DNA of 64,000 bases from Galerina marginata. Its lineage: Eukaryota > Basidiomycota > Agaricomycetes > Agaricales > Galerinaceae. Positions 22,664 to 34,928 of the stretch are shown here, piece by piece. The notes below the pieces were generated by a model, which was not told where the DNA came from, ran no database searches, and saw nothing but the letters and a program-made list of their open reading frames with translations. A program made the translations under genes and the position numbers. The DNA lies in the NCBI GenBank assembly GCA_023014335.1, contig JAECYW010000019.1:310001-374000 (forward strand), written 5' to 3'. Each line of letters begins with the position of its first letter. The stretch's first letter is position 1.

Positions 22664-24816
22664 GGTTTAAGATGGGAAGGAACTGTGGGCGGTCGAATCA
22701 GATAACCCCTGCTTTTGAAGGAAATTTGTCAGGGAAAGGAAACATAATACGTTCCTGCTGCTATATGCCCGATCATCTCGAAGAACGCCTTGTGTAAACT
22801 GAGCTATATTTTGATACGAATCAGATATATTTGGTCGGTGCTGCAACTCCAGTTTCCTCCGTGCCGACATAAATTCCAACTACCAGAGTTAGCCTCTGCG
22901 GTGCGGAGAAAGAAGGCTGAATGATGGTGCAGGGACTCCGGTGATAACTGAGGCCTGAGGTACGGAGCCTTTGCCTGGCCCTCTCGACAATTGGGTCAAA
23001 TTGGACCCAGAAATTCCTGGGCAGTTGAACGGTGAAATGATTTGGCCGTTCTAGATCTAGGTGGCTTCTGAAATATCGTGAATGATGTTTCGCAGGCGTT
23101 ATTTTTGAAAAGAGCGACTGTGGAACCCTCAATACAGAGCTGCAGTTGGGCATAAAGCAGGAAGATAGAAAGATTCCAAAAGCTGAAGCGCTGAAGTTTG
23201 GCAACTTCGTCGATGTCATGGTCAGAAAATCGTGAATGGCCTCAAGGCTCAAAAATTAAAATTTGGTTGCTCCGTCAACAAAGGAACATTACGTAATGGT
23301 ATATGACTAACGATCATCTTCTCATTGGTAAGTACGACTTTCAAAAGTTGGACATCTCTCCTGGACCATACTTAACATGTTCTCGACTCCGTTGGACCTC
23401 ACATTGTAATGGATCTAAATAGGAATGTGGGGTTGGTATACCCAAATAACTTGATACCGTCTTCATCTGGCCCCGACTTCCTCCTTACTTGTAGCGCAGC
23501 TGGGTTCTGAACTTCTGGCGTTTTTGTAACTTCTTGGAGCCGCTCAAGTAACAAGGCCAAATGGACGGCCAAAGCTTTCATGAATTAACAACTTTGCGCA
23601 ACTGGTGCGGCCCCGCTAAAGCTTAGAACTGTTGGACCACGGGGGTTTGTGACTACCAAAGACATTTACTTATCGCTGTGGCCCCATTATTATGAGGAAC
23701 TGGGTCTGGGTTCAGTACTTTTCTTGAAAATTTCCGCTGTCGGCAGAAGTCGTCCAGCTCCAGCTAAGTTATCCGTCGACCAGAGGTGTGCTGCTTGGTC
23801 AAGAAGGTGTTCGACATTTGTCACTGTCGCTATTCTAATTATACGACAATTTATGGCAAAGCATCTGCACATGATGGACTGTTGGGCGGTTCTGAGGTCT
23901 AGAAACTCCGGGCATGTTCTACTCATAGTTCTGCAGTCACGATGCTGGCCAAAATGTCTAAAATAAGCGACAAGGCATGGTAAACATTAATCCGGAACCA
24001 AGTCGCAATCGCGTGCAGCTTCACTTCACCTCCGTCGACTACGACAAGGTGTTGCCGGACTTATTATATGTCCATAGCGACACATGTTTATCCACACAGT
24101 CTCGTCGGACTTACACTGGAACACTTTCAAGTCACTCCTGAGCTTGGTGCATATAAATCCAGTCATCTGTGGATCTTCCTGTCGATCATCAGCCACGGGT
24201 ACAATTTGTGGACTATCTGTCTCGCTTTCTAATTCGGAAGCTGGTCACTTACAGCTAACAGCCGGGACATAATCTTACACTCAGTGATTCTTGCGGAACT
24301 TGACTCCGGGATACCGCAGGGTCGGTCGAGATGCCTTCCCGAAGGCAATTGTAAGAGGGGCTCCAATTTGTATATTCCTCGAGCACATTTTGAACTCCGT
24401 AGTGGATAAGCTTCACAAGGAAGATTATTCTTCTGCTTCTAAAACATCCTCGAGCTATCTTTGAAGACGATGACGCGGGCGGCCCGTTGGAATGTCGCCA
24501 AGTGACCATTTTATCCGACACGGAACATAATTGGTTGCTGCAATTTAGTAGGTCAATTGTATCCTCAACCATTAAAACTTAACATTGCACCTTTATTCGT
24601 CAGATGGTACTGAATTTTCTTCAAACAAACCACGAATTTCTACCGAGTGTGATTTCGGAATATCTACACCAACCGTAGAAGTTGCGTGACCCAAGGGACT
24701 GAACGAACACTTTAATTTCTTGCACATGGTACTTTGACGCTGGTCTATAAAATGGGTAATCCTATTAGCCATGAAGAGCGAAGAAACAGTCTCCGAGTCC
24801 TTCTCTGTATTTCGCA
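22664..24816. other. Intergenic, about 2.1 kb without a supported gene
   Basis: Minus-strand frames at 22821-23252 (143 aa) and 23690-23926 have no recognisable domain or clear start and splice context. The right end holds the GH12 promoter with a TATA-like TATAAAATGG at about 24745, some 70 bp before its ATG. Confidence 0.4.
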
Positions 24817-26182
24817 ATGGTCTTCTCAAAAAGCCTTTTCGCACTTGCACTTCTCGCGTCTACGACCTTTGGCGTGCTTGCCTCTCCTACTCCAGCAGAG
24901 GAGACACAAGAGCTTTCCAAGCGAGGCGCAGTATTGTCTGGTCAATGGGCCAGCGAGACTGAGGTAATCAGCCACGACTCTTCTTTGCTGTCTGGGCTCT
25001 AATAATTTTATTTTTTATTTTTTATCATCAAAAAGCCTGGAGGGTAAGAGAAGCATCGCTAATTATTGCGACGTCGGGCTGACATATTTTACTCTAGTCG
25101 TTTCACCCTCTCCAATAATCTCTGGGGACAAGCCTCAGCTTCCAGTGGTAAGATGAGACACGCACGATTTGGCCTGGTTACACGTGCAGTTCCTTACATG
25201 TATTTCAGGTTCTCAAACATCCCAAGCACTCTCAGTCAGTGGAAACACCGTCTCCTGGCGCACGACTTATAACTGGGCTGGAGGTACGAATCCAAAATAC
25301 AACCTTCCAAATGTCTGTCCTCATCGTCTCATTTGCTTAGGACCGTACAGTGTAAAGAGCTGTTCGTATCTGATGTTATGACGTTCAGAACGGATAATTG
25401 TTAACCGTATTACAGACTCCAATCTCAACCTCCTCATGGGTCTTTCGAAGTCCCTGTCCTCGATCAAGTCGATTCCAACGACGTGGAACTGGAAATATAC
25501 GTCGGCCTCGTCCAACCTCGTAGCAGACGTCTCGTACGATCTGTGGCTATCGAACTCTAAGGGGACCTCGGGTGCTTCTTCCCAGTCGACCTTCGAAATG
25601 TACGTTTGGGTGCTTCGTTGTATTGATTTCGGGAATTTAAAATTACTTGGATATAGCATGATCTGGCTGAGTTCTAGGGGAGGGTGAAAATCTGTCTATC
25701 ACTAATACTTTATAAAGCAAACTTGACGGGGAATTTTCTAGCGCCGGTCCAGTTGGCCCCCAAATCGGTACTGCCAGGTATGAATTTTCGATCCTCCAAG
25801 GAATATTAGTTAATCATAGGAAATTTCCAGCGTCAACGGTGTCACCTGGAAGCTCCACAAAGGACAAGTCCAGAACTGGACCTGTATCTCCTTCGTGGCT
25901 CCAAGCGAGATCACTAACTTCAACAACGACCTTAAACCATTCTTCAGTGCGTTCAACATCTCGGCTTTAGGCCAGGTCTATAACGCACAAATTTCTTCCT
26001 AGATTACCTTATCTCAAACCAAGACGTCCCATCCTCCGCCTACCTGGTCCAGGCTCAATCCGGAACAGAGCCCTTTACTGGTCCGTTTTTCTTCCCGACC
26101 TTTACTTGACATTTGAAGTTGATGCTGATCCACAGGGAGCGCAACACTCACCACGAATTCTTACACTCTCGCTGTCAACTAA
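24817..26182 (+). CDS. Secreted glycoside hydrolase family 12 endoglucanase/xyloglucanase
   Basis: The ATG at 24817 opens a signal peptide (MVFSKSLFALALLASTTFGV, cleaved near VLASPTP) and a short propeptide with a KR (Kex2-type) site in ELSKRGAVLSG. After removal of about six introns, GH12 blocks appear in order: YTLSNNLWG (about 25095-25120), TWNWKYTSASSNLVADVSYD (about 25480-25540), TFEIMIWLS with the nucleophile-type Glu (split by an intron at about 25599-25658), GAGPVGPQIG, VNGVTWKLHKGQVQNWTCIS (about 25834-25890) and SGTEPFTG with the acid/base-type Glu (about 26060). The stop is at 26180. The enzyme should cut beta-1,4-glucan or xyloglucan of plant cell walls outside the cell. Length (about 240 aa) is normal for the family. 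One intron contains a T-rich simple stretch (about 25008-25030). Confidence 0.9.
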
Positions 26183-27882
26183 AAGCGAAGGGTGATTTCC
26201 CAAAGCGGTGTCCTATGTAACAAATTCAATATTGTTGGCCGTTGTTGGCGTGTTGTATCTCTCAGCCTTAGAACTTGTTTTCATGTAATAGTATCATTAG
26301 TGAAGTGCCAAAATCCTGACCATTTGATCTAGCCCTAAGCACATAGCGGCATAAAGTCGGTCGAGCTTGAGTAAAACAAATATTCAGGTGGTCCTTAGTA
26401 CTAAATTGACGTTGGTATCGTAAGTAAATCAGTAAACCCAGATTTTGGGCCATAGCAGACCTTACCCGGATAGTGCTGTTCAATATTTAGTTGGAAGTTA
26501 GAACTCGAACCAATTCGAGCCAGCCCGGTTGCGCGTAATTCCCAATCCGGAGCCCGATTGGCCAAATTTCAATGAGCCTGCCAACGCTTTGCTTCCGCTT
26601 ACGCCATCTGCACACATTCAAGCATCGCTCATCCTAGTCAATGTTTCTCACTCTGCCTGGTTTATATCTCACTGCGGCACTGCGTCGCAAGTGTTGTTCT
26701 AACCTACGTCAGCTTCCCTTGCCAAAACCCGACCATGGCAGTCTCGACAAGCCTCTGTGAAGGCTGGGCCTGAAATTTCACCGTCATATGCTTTTGCGTG
26801 TACCCTTTCCTGAAGGCTGGAGCGATTGCCGTGTGAGTCCGCTATCAGTGCGTGGAAGAATTTAGCCCCTTACTCGCTTACTGCGTTTCGATTATCTTGA
26901 CATACACCATCCTGGAGGTGCACTCCTTCCTTTTCCCGTCCTCTTTCATAACATTAATTGACGTCTATCCATCGTCCATAACCAGCAGCTTGGCCTGCGA
27001 CCCTTAAATAAACACTTAAATGAACACTCGCATGGACCCTTCCGTGAAGATCTATCTCGCTGATTCTGTGCCAATATTACATGCGATAACATCTGCTGAC
27101 ACGGGGAATTCGAAGGACCCGAATCACAAAGATTACCCGTCAATGGTTAACTGACTTTTTTCCATCCATATTCTCAGGAGAAATATTATGCTCGAGTATT
27201 ATCGACTTCAATTTTGTCGTCCTCCTTCTGGAGCACCGAAAATAAGCGAACGACTCCGTCGCGAATCGGTTCGAGTTCGCTGGAAATGTTGGAGATCGAG
27301 CGTGCCTATTGAGTCAAATCCTTGTACTTTGAGACCACAGACCAACTTACATAGATGTTGTATCACAGTATATTGCATTCTTAAAACTTTTACATTTTGC
27401 AAGTATTCAATCTCTGAAGAAATGTACTCCAGGAGCTGGAGAACGGTTGGCCGCGGGAGGGCAGGCGAAAGAGGCCCGAAAAACGACGTGAGGCACGTCC
27501 AAATGGACGCATTTATCTCCAGAGCCATCAATCCGTGCGTCCCACATCGAAGGTTGAGAGTGCTCTGCCCGCGGAATGAACGCGTTGTACATCTGATCAG
27601 CTTAGTCAGGAGAATTGCCTTATCGGGAGTAAATCAGTCGGCAGAAAGGTCACACACACCCAAAGGTCCGAAACACGACCAGAACATATTCCATGCTCTG
27701 AATTGCTCTCAAGCTACATCTGATCGTCCTGTTTTTCGACTATAGAAGCATCAAGATCAATTGACAATTACGGTCAATGGTATTTCTTATTCAAGAAACC
27801 CCAAATCTGAATCTAAAGCTAATAACTGCCATTTCTACTTAGACTAAATGCGTCAAGCCACCTTTGCGAGACAGAGGAAGAG
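26183..27882. other. Intergenic, about 1.7 kb; possible coding remnant
   Basis: Frames on both strands overlap at 27188-27745. The minus-strand one includes SFFGPLSPALPRPTVLQLLE, whose leucine-rich character recalls the LRR part of fungal F-box proteins, but no F-box or start is seen. It is treated as unresolved. The rest is AT-rich without signals. Confidence 0.3.
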
Positions 27883-30074
27883 ATGACTACGTCGAAGGTA
27901 AGAAATCAAATACAATCGTCTTATGTCCCTTTCTTCTATCCAACATTTACAGGTTTCGATATTGAATATGAAGTTGGAGGCATGAGAGTTAATGGAGTAA
28001 AATGGGTATACCATATCTACGAACCTGACAGTGAACCGACTCAGGAATATGGAATCATCGGCGACATCGCGAAGTTTGAGGACTCCTTCTGGTTTCATGA
28101 TGCTCGTCGATGGCGGGAGGTTGACGAAGATGTAGATGAAACAGGGAGACCGTGTCAAAAGCACCCCCTGCTGAAAGGCAGGTATCGATTCGACTGCAAT
28201 AAGCTGAAGTGGAGGAATTCGTCGAGTTATCGGGCAGCGTACCTGATGAAAATTGGCAGGACAAGGGAGTCGGAACTAAAAAGAGAGTATCAGTCCCCGC
28301 AACCTGCTGTTCTAAGGAGGATCAAAGGGGAACCCATACACATCGATCTCTCGCGGGACGATTCTTGTTCGTCCTTTCGTTTTCATCCAATTCCCGATCG
28401 ACGCATTAACTTCCATCCTTGTGTAGGGACTTTACGCGAAAATCATAATGGTGATGGACAGAAAGATCGGCAGACAATACTCATTGACTTGACTTTGGAA
28501 GAAAACGCGCCCCCACGGCGCATTGCTTGTAAGTTGACGACTGTTACCCATGGTCAAACCCTGTGGCTCGACGTACTTTGACAGTCTTACTTCCTCCCTC
28601 TCATTCCGCCCGTTTGGCACATCGTGCTCCCTCACCTGGACCATCAAGGTCGGCTACTCCACCACATGAAGAACCTCCTGTTGCTTCGCCACCGCCGTCA
28701 GAGGATTCGATGTACACAGATCCACGCCCAGTTGTTCCCGATCCTATCCCCGCTGCTGCTCCAGAACCTACCCTCAGAGCGGATGTTGAAGTTCAGACAG
28801 AGTACACGCCTCGCGTGGATCGAAGTACTTCTGTCCCAAGGACGGATCTGCAGCCTAACGCACAAGAGACACACTCAAACCAAAAGGTCATTACCCCACG
28901 GCCCTCCTCCGAACCCGCGAGTTCCGCTGTAAACACCGACCAACTTGACAACCGTATTCCAACAGGCTGGGAATCAGTTTCTACAAATACGGAACCGGTT
29001 TTTGGGCCATCCGTCTTCAGTGATATCATGTCCGCTGTCACACAGCAGGACATCGAGGAAATGCCCAACACTCGCAACGACCTGCCATCGGCGGATATGT
29101 CTGATCCCAATCCTGCAAGTCGTCAGCCTTCCCTTGACCTCGGTACTCAGATTGAAAATCGAACGGAAGCAGCAAACGAACTCGAACCTGACCTTGGACC
29201 TTGGATGGTCGAAAATGATTCGGGGTCGTGTTTGGATAATCGCCTCAAGGGTTACATGACTGGGAAAAGTGGATTCGTCTGGGGACAACTTAACGATAAC
29301 CTGGAAAAATTCGACGGTGCTCGTAACGAGGAACAATATCAAAGCGACGTCGATGAACCGCCGAGTTCGAACTATGCAATGACTGGACATCCCTGGTTCG
29401 CCTCGTTGTTATCAGACCAACCAGATGATCCCGTTGACTCAGATCCCGATGCCACCATGGTCGACCACCCTTCTCTTCCCGATCATCATATTACCCCTCA
29501 CTCTCACCCTCAGAGCCCGAATTTCGAAACCGTCGCCCATTCCAACGCTGACGAAAACCCGAACCTAGTCAATGCAAAAGAAAAACATTCCTCGACTCCC
29601 GAAAGCTTCTTGGGACGGTTCGAAGCCCACTTCGAGCGACTTTTTACGCAATCTCGAAGAGACCGAGAGGAAATGGTAGAGATGATACGAATGCAGTCAG
29701 AGAAATTGGAGACGAGGCTCAACGCTTTGGAGGAGCAAGCGAAACCGGCCAGGAAGGAGATTTCCGAGTTGAAAGTGCCGTCTGAACCCGGTCCAGGCCA
29801 ACCCCTTGCTGAGCCTGAGTCGATGCATGGCTTTCCGCTGGCGCCTTCGCATTCTCCATCGCCTTCTCCACGATGTTCCACTCCTAAACTTCACAGTATT
29901 CAAGATGCCAACTACGGTTATGATTCGAACCCTCTAGCGCATCTCCTCTCTGACAATTTCATTGAGCCAGGTTCTGTATCAGGGTCGCATTTGAAGAGGA
30001 AGGCGGGTGTGGCTGATGGTGATTCTGACCCCACATCTGTTCATAAAAAGTTCCGAGTGCGAGGGAGTGATTAG
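27883..30074 (+). CDS. Uncharacterised protein: N-terminal domain, disordered middle, coiled coil
   Basis: Two exons join cleanly. 27883-28529 is spliced (GTAAGT...TTGACAG, about 28530-28587) in frame to a 1.5-kb exon ending at 30074, giving about 710 residues. The N-terminal part (YHIYEPDSEPTQEYGIIGD, FEDSFWFHDARRWREVDED) looks folded but is not recognised. The middle is Pro/Ser/Asp-rich and disordered, with one VQTE motif (DVEVQTEYTP, about 28790). A coiled coil follows (REEMVEMIRMQSEKLETRLN, about 29660-29740), then NPLAHLLSDNFIEPG and a basic tail (HLKRKAGV, VHKKFRVRG) that may be a nuclear signal. The layout resembles the C-terminal half of the giant gene at 42.4-49.7 kb, so the two may be distant relatives. 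Confidence 0.65.
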
Positions 30075-30645
30075 AGCTTATTCCAGTGACGTGATACCCA
30101 CACATTCTGCTAGTTGTAGGTTACTATTATGGAAACCCGGACTGTCAAGCTTCGCAAGCCTCCACCAAACACGTCGCGGCAAGTCATGCCGGTGCTTGAT
30201 GATGTGTGAACGTGATACCAAGGTAACTAGGACCTCGGATACCGTGCAGATGTTGACTTTCCCAACCATGAATCGGCAAGATCAGGTAGGGTTTGAACAT
30301 CGCTCTGGTAAGTGCTACCCATAAGCACATCGTCTCTGTCACTGACTGCCTAACACAACAGTAAATGTGCGTACTACATGCAATTCTGCCCTACCCCCGA
30401 TTCCTTCCCAACCCGTCACCCACCGGAACGCAAAACGACGCAGCATGTCCACGCGCCAGGCTCCCATCTAGGTAAGTGAGTATCCGAGCTGTCGCCCTGG
30501 GCTCTTGCTGATGCATTCGTTCTCGGAACTTGAATGCGGTGCGTCGTAAGGCTGTCAGGCTGAGTGAAAGAATTTGCGAGTGAGTACGAGTCTTCGTTCA
30601 TTAATGTGAATGCGAGCTTGATGAGGTCTTAGGCATTATTAACAC

Positions 30646-31191
30646 CGGTGCAGCTTCAAGCTCTCGTGGAGCTGACATTGAATGCGGCGACTGGCTCGCA
30701 GAGCTGTGAGCCAACGAGAGCCAAGGTAAGCCCCCCGTAGCCTGCCTCTGAACATTGACGTCGCGCGTGAGCTAATGATGGTTTGCAGCCTCTCTCCCGC
30801 AGCCTCGCATCTGCCTCCACCCCCACTTAACGACCTCACGATCTGGCAGCAGTGACGAGTAGAACTAGTCGAGACTGCTGGCGGTCATCACTAGTGATAA
30901 CAGCCGCGTCGTCTAGAAGCCGTGCTTCGAGCCCTCGTGGAGCTGGTGTTGACAGCAATGAAATAGCTCGCAGACGGCGGAGTTGTGAGTCAACAAAAAG
31001 TAAGGTAATGCCCCCATAGCCTACCTTTGAACGTCGACGCCGCGGGCGAGCTGATGATCATATGCAGCCTTCCCCCCCACCACAACATCCAGCCTCTTCC
31101 CTTCACTTAATGTCCTCACGAGTCACAAAACGACGACGGTGGCAGTAGCGACGACTAGAAATAGTCAAGACCGCGTCTGTCATTGCTGATG
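30646..31191. repeat. Diverged tandem duplication (2 x about 260 bp)
   Basis: Unit 1 (about 30646-30898) and unit 2 (about 30906-31191) align along their length. They share CTCGTGGAGCTG, GGTAA(G/T)(G/C)CCCCC, CACTTAA(C/T)G and a CACGA block in the same order. Each copy has a GGTAAG-like donor and a GCAG acceptor-like site about 70 bp apart, so it may derive from an exon-intron-exon piece. No reading frame survives in both. Confidence 0.65.
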
Positions 31192-31686
31192 GGCAAAGTG
31201 AAAATGCTGCGGGGTGACGCGGAGTGACGGCTCTAACCTATCGCGAAAATTTGTATCTCCCTCGTCGTTCCTACATTTCAGTTAGACCTGTAGTACTATT
31301 GTATAGCAATACAAAGTCCTTTGGTGTCAAAATTACAGATCATGCATGAGCCTTGCTCAAAGTAAAGGCTGTTTCACCTCATACAGCCCTCCCAACTTGT
31401 CTTTGAAGGTTAATTTAATGTCCTGGCCCTTGATTAGTATGATTTGCTTGTTCCTGGTCTTTTCCAAATCTTAACTGGGCCTTCACAAAAGTAGATTCCG
31501 TATGTATCAAGAGCGCGGCACAAGTTAAGTAACCGCGGTACCACCGCATCAGCATCGCGTCGCCTCTGCATCAGTGCGCGGCGAAAAAAGTTGTGCGCGT
31601 CAATGATATATCAAGTGCGCGTCAGCACTCGACTGCCTCAAATGATCGAAGGTGAACAATACAGACACTTAAACGTGAGTTGAGTT

Positions 31687-32114
31687 CACTTGCAATCGTT
31701 TTGCCACAAAATCACGTGTGGCAAAAGTGATGGTGAGCCGCGATTTAGGGTACCAATGCTAATTCATATCGTAGCTCATGCCCAGGCAACCAATATTACA
31801 CGAAATTTGGCCCATGCATAGTGTAGCAATATGCCGTCATATCTACAAAAAATTATGACCGTCGGACCACCTGGGACTGAAATATTCTATGATCATGCAT
31901 CACCGTCACCAGTCCTATTCTGGAGGTTTTCCTTCTTGCTCAACGTGCCCATTCCACTTAACTCTTTTCGAAATCAGGGAGTGCAGATTTCATTTCTATC
32001 AACAAAACTATTTCTATCACGATTAGTACCAACGTGGTGGAGTTCTTGTCGCCGTGCGGTGGGTCACTGCAACGCTTTTGCCACACGTGACCTTGTGGCA
32101 AAAGCATTGCAGTG
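31687..32114. mobile_element. Short element with hairpin terminal inverted repeats (about 428 bp)
   Basis: The left end (31687-31742) and the right end (about 32056-32114) are inverted copies sharing TTTTGCCACAA..TCACGTGTGGCAAAAG. Each end is itself a hairpin (TTTTGCCACA paired with TGTGGCAAAA) around a CACGTG core. No transposase frame lies inside. The target duplication was not identified. Confidence 0.55.
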
Positions 32115-32131
32115 GCGGCTAATTAGCCGCC
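32114..32131. repeat. 18-bp perfect palindrome
   Basis: GGCGGCTAATTAGCCGCC is a perfect palindrome touching the right end of the 31.7-32.1 kb element, followed by AT-rich sequence. It could be part of the element end or a terminator-like hairpin. The function is unknown. Confidence 0.7.
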
Positions 32132-32260
32132 TGCTCATATCACATTAGGTGCCCGGCAAATAGCTGCGTATACTTAAGTAGTGTGAATATAATATCTTTT
32201 TCAGTTTGTCTGTGAATACAAAAAAACTACTCGGCAATATTACTAGCAGGTATTCCTTAT

Positions 32261-34928
32261 CTACCAAGTGTCTTCGTCAACGTCTGGGTTATCCAATTCG
32301 TCGTCAGTGAATTCCACCTCCACAATTTCGAAGTCATTATCCTCATCGTCCATCCTGTCTAGCTGTTGCTCCAAGGTAGTATCTAACAGTATATGTCAGG
32401 TATGATCTGTACGAATGTCGAAGTGTTAATAGGTGGCACTTACCCAGTCCACGGCCATTATTAACACCCCCCATGTAATATGACCCATCCACACCTGGAT
32501 TCTCGATTCCACCTTCAAGTTCTCTTCCAGCTGGCGGTAGTAAATTTATGATGTCGTCTTCATCCTCCATAACCCTCAAATAAACTTGGCATTCCTCTAG
32601 GAACTCGACGGCATCATCAAGGTGTTCAAATCGATAGAGAAGCTCACGGTAAACTGCCCAGACGTTCTCTGAATTTATCACTGGGCTGCCCATGCTTCCG
32701 TAGAGAATCTTCGCGTAGTTTGCAAACTCTGGTGGTACCAGTTGAAAAACAGGATCTTCAGGGGGTGCAAAGGTTTGACGGACGTGATCAACTGCTGTTT
32801 GGTCAACGTGAATCTATGGAGGTATGAGAAAGATTTAGAGTACTGAAAGGCAAAATTCACGTACCTTGAAGTCCAGACAACCAAAGCGTTCAGGATCCGT
32901 ATAGATATCGTTAGGGACTCCGTGGGGGAGGATTTTATTGCGATCCGCCCTTTTCCGAGTGTTATTGACGCGATCAGCCCAAGCATCAAGCTCAGTCTGT
33001 AAAAAAGGGATAAATATCCAACGAAATACCAAGCTAAATTCTGGGTCAGTTTCTGAGCCTCCTGATTGAATAATGGAAACATACGCATCGAGGGGGCGGT
33101 TAATGTCATACCAGCCATTTGTGACACCGATTTCAAGCAGATCTTCGAACCCCGGAGTGAAGCGGCGGCGTAACTGAGACCAGGCAATTTCTGGCTTGAC
33201 ATTTTTTTTCTGGCGCATCCAACGGTGTTGGATTGTTCCGGCCAAACTTGGGTCATGCCAGTGGCGTAAAGCCGTATGCCCATTTGCAATACCGTAGTTC
33301 TCCGAGCCAGGATCACTCTGGGTAATGAGAGGCATGTCTAAATAGTTTATGAGTCAGAAAATCAATTAGAGACGAAAATAACTCACATCCCAACTTTTCA
33401 ATAAGCTCTAGATAATATGACAGAATGAGCTTTGGATTGCTATTTGTCCACCACACCTTTATCCACTGAATACGACCAGGAAATGGATCAACACCCGTAT
33501 GGAGAGCAAGTCCAAACCTTTTCCATTTGTCGTGTTGGTCAACAGCTAGCATGTCATTGACGCCTGCCGCCCAAAAACGTCGGCGCTTAAGGCGGCCAGC
33601 TTTACGCTCTCGAACTAGCTTTGACTCGTAGATACGGAAATACACAACCACTAAATTTCTAAGATGTAAAAGGGTTATTGAAGAATGGATATTGTACTTA
33701 AATAACTACACTCACCTGGATACTGCCATTCCATATTCATGGAAAAGCGCAGAGACCATATCTCGGGCACCGGCTTTTGGAAACCGCTTCCGTAATGCCA
33801 CCATCGCGTCGCGAATACTGTCAATGGAGTGATTTTGTTGCCGGGCCGTCAGTAACCCCATCCGTTTGCGGATTGCTTTATATTTTGTCATCCTTGAGTT
33901 ATGAAACCTCGTGAGCAATGTTCTAGGAATCAAGTTTATAGGACAAGTCTCACCCAAGGCCATGCAAATCTGAGTTAATATGTTTTGTCTTTAAAAGGTG
34001 CAGAATTTCGACGTCAGTTTTGCGCATTTTCCAATACAGTCGAACCTCTCATAACCCATACCCTTCGGTGGACGGCCCAGGGTATGGGTTATCAGGGTTT
34101 ATGGGTTTGCGAAGGTATGCTATAAATAGACTCGAAAAAATAAAAAATCAGAAAAAAATCAGAAAAAAATTTGCGCAATGTATTTGTGCTCAGTGAGCTC
34201 GTTGCCAATACTGCGTGCAGAATTTGAATAAATGGTTGTTTTTGACTCCTCGGTGGGTGAGACTATGTTCTGCTAATGATGAATACTAACTCCAAGCGCA
34301 TCCAAAACGCGTTGCTCGTTGACGGTGTTGGCCTCATTGTCCAACCACTCTTCGTCAGCTGTCGATGAAAGGGTTTCCCATTGAGATAACTTGGCAGTCA
34401 ATTTCTCTTTAAGCCTTGTGAATATTGCAAGACCTTTCTTGAGAATATCGAGAGGTTTCGGGGGGAGTTTTGGGAGCCATGGTGGTGTTTTTTCACACAG
34501 TAAAACTAATATAGTGTCCGTTTCTGAGCTCCTGGGCGGCGCATCATATTGATATGCCACCGGTGATTTAAGTACTTCATTATATAACTCACAGACTACG
34601 GCAAATATAGCCTTATACAGTATCAAACCTATGGGTTTTGGTCGAGAAGGGGTATGGGTTATGGGATATCGCGGACTTATGGGTTATGGTATGCAATTCT
34701 CCGCCCACCAAGTTGGTGGACCAGAAAAGCCATGGGATATGAGGGTTTATGGGTTGTCTAAGGCATGGGTTATGAGGGGTTCGACTGTAGGTCAGGATAT
34801 GAGGCGCAATATCCTCAAGCGGTGCTATCAGAATTCAGGGAATACCATCAGTATAACCAGTCAAGATTATGAAGGAAAGAGCCAGAAAACTCACGTAGCG
34901 GCTTGTGTTGGTTATTGCCACGAGGCAT
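32261..34928 (-). pseudogene. Integrase-core (rve-like) gene split by a MITE
   Basis: The exons run from MPRGNNQHKPL (34928-34895) and PPLEDIAPHIL (from 34824) on the minus strand. The second exon is interrupted by a 751-bp element (34037-34787) and resumes after it with a frame that continues exactly if one TA copy is counted. Downstream exons are intact: MTKYKAIRKRMGLLTARQQN, the integrase core with DMLAVDQHDKW (first Asp) and MPLITQSDPGSENYG (second Asp), NVKPEIAWSQLRRRFTPGFE, RADRNKILPHGVPNDIYTDP, and an acidic C-terminus ending at TAG 32261. About 500 residues would be encoded. Such DDE-type integrase-core proteins are common in Agaricomycetes and probably of transposon origin. As it stands the gene is probably inactive, unless the insert is spliced out or a downstream ATG (33963) is used. 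Confidence 0.75.
34037..34787. mobile_element. pogo/Tc1-like MITE inserted in an exon (751 bp)
   Basis: Near-perfect terminal inverted repeats of about 29 bp begin CAGTCGAACC(T/C)CTCATAACCC. They are flanked by TA on both sides (34035-34036 and 34788-34789), the target duplication of the Tc1/mariner-pogo superfamily. Subterminal regions repeat the words CCCATAACC / GGTTATGGG many times. It carries a 117-aa minus-strand frame (34273-34626, with TPPWLPKLPPKPLDILKKGL) that I do not recognise and no complete transposase, so it is non-autonomous. Confidence 0.85.

Larger units (their letters stand above)
30075..32260. other. TE-rich intergenic region
   Basis: No supported gene. It contains a diverged tandem duplication (30646-31191) and an element with inverted-repeat ends (31687-32114), described separately. 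Several CGCG-rich short palindromic words occur around 31530-31620. Confidence 0.5.

Noticed and set aside
22821..23252. 143-aa minus-strand frame upstream of the Ppo gene
   Set aside because: No signal, domain or splice link to the oxygenase start at 22663.
17980..26182. Possible secondary-metabolite cluster (oxygenase, membrane protein, hydrolase)
   Set aside because: No core synthase, no transporter or regulator; GH12 and Ppo have independent known roles.
27188..27745. 185-aa plus-strand frame
   Set aside because: Arg/Cys-rich, no recognisable domain, and opposed by an equally long minus frame; no splice or promoter support.
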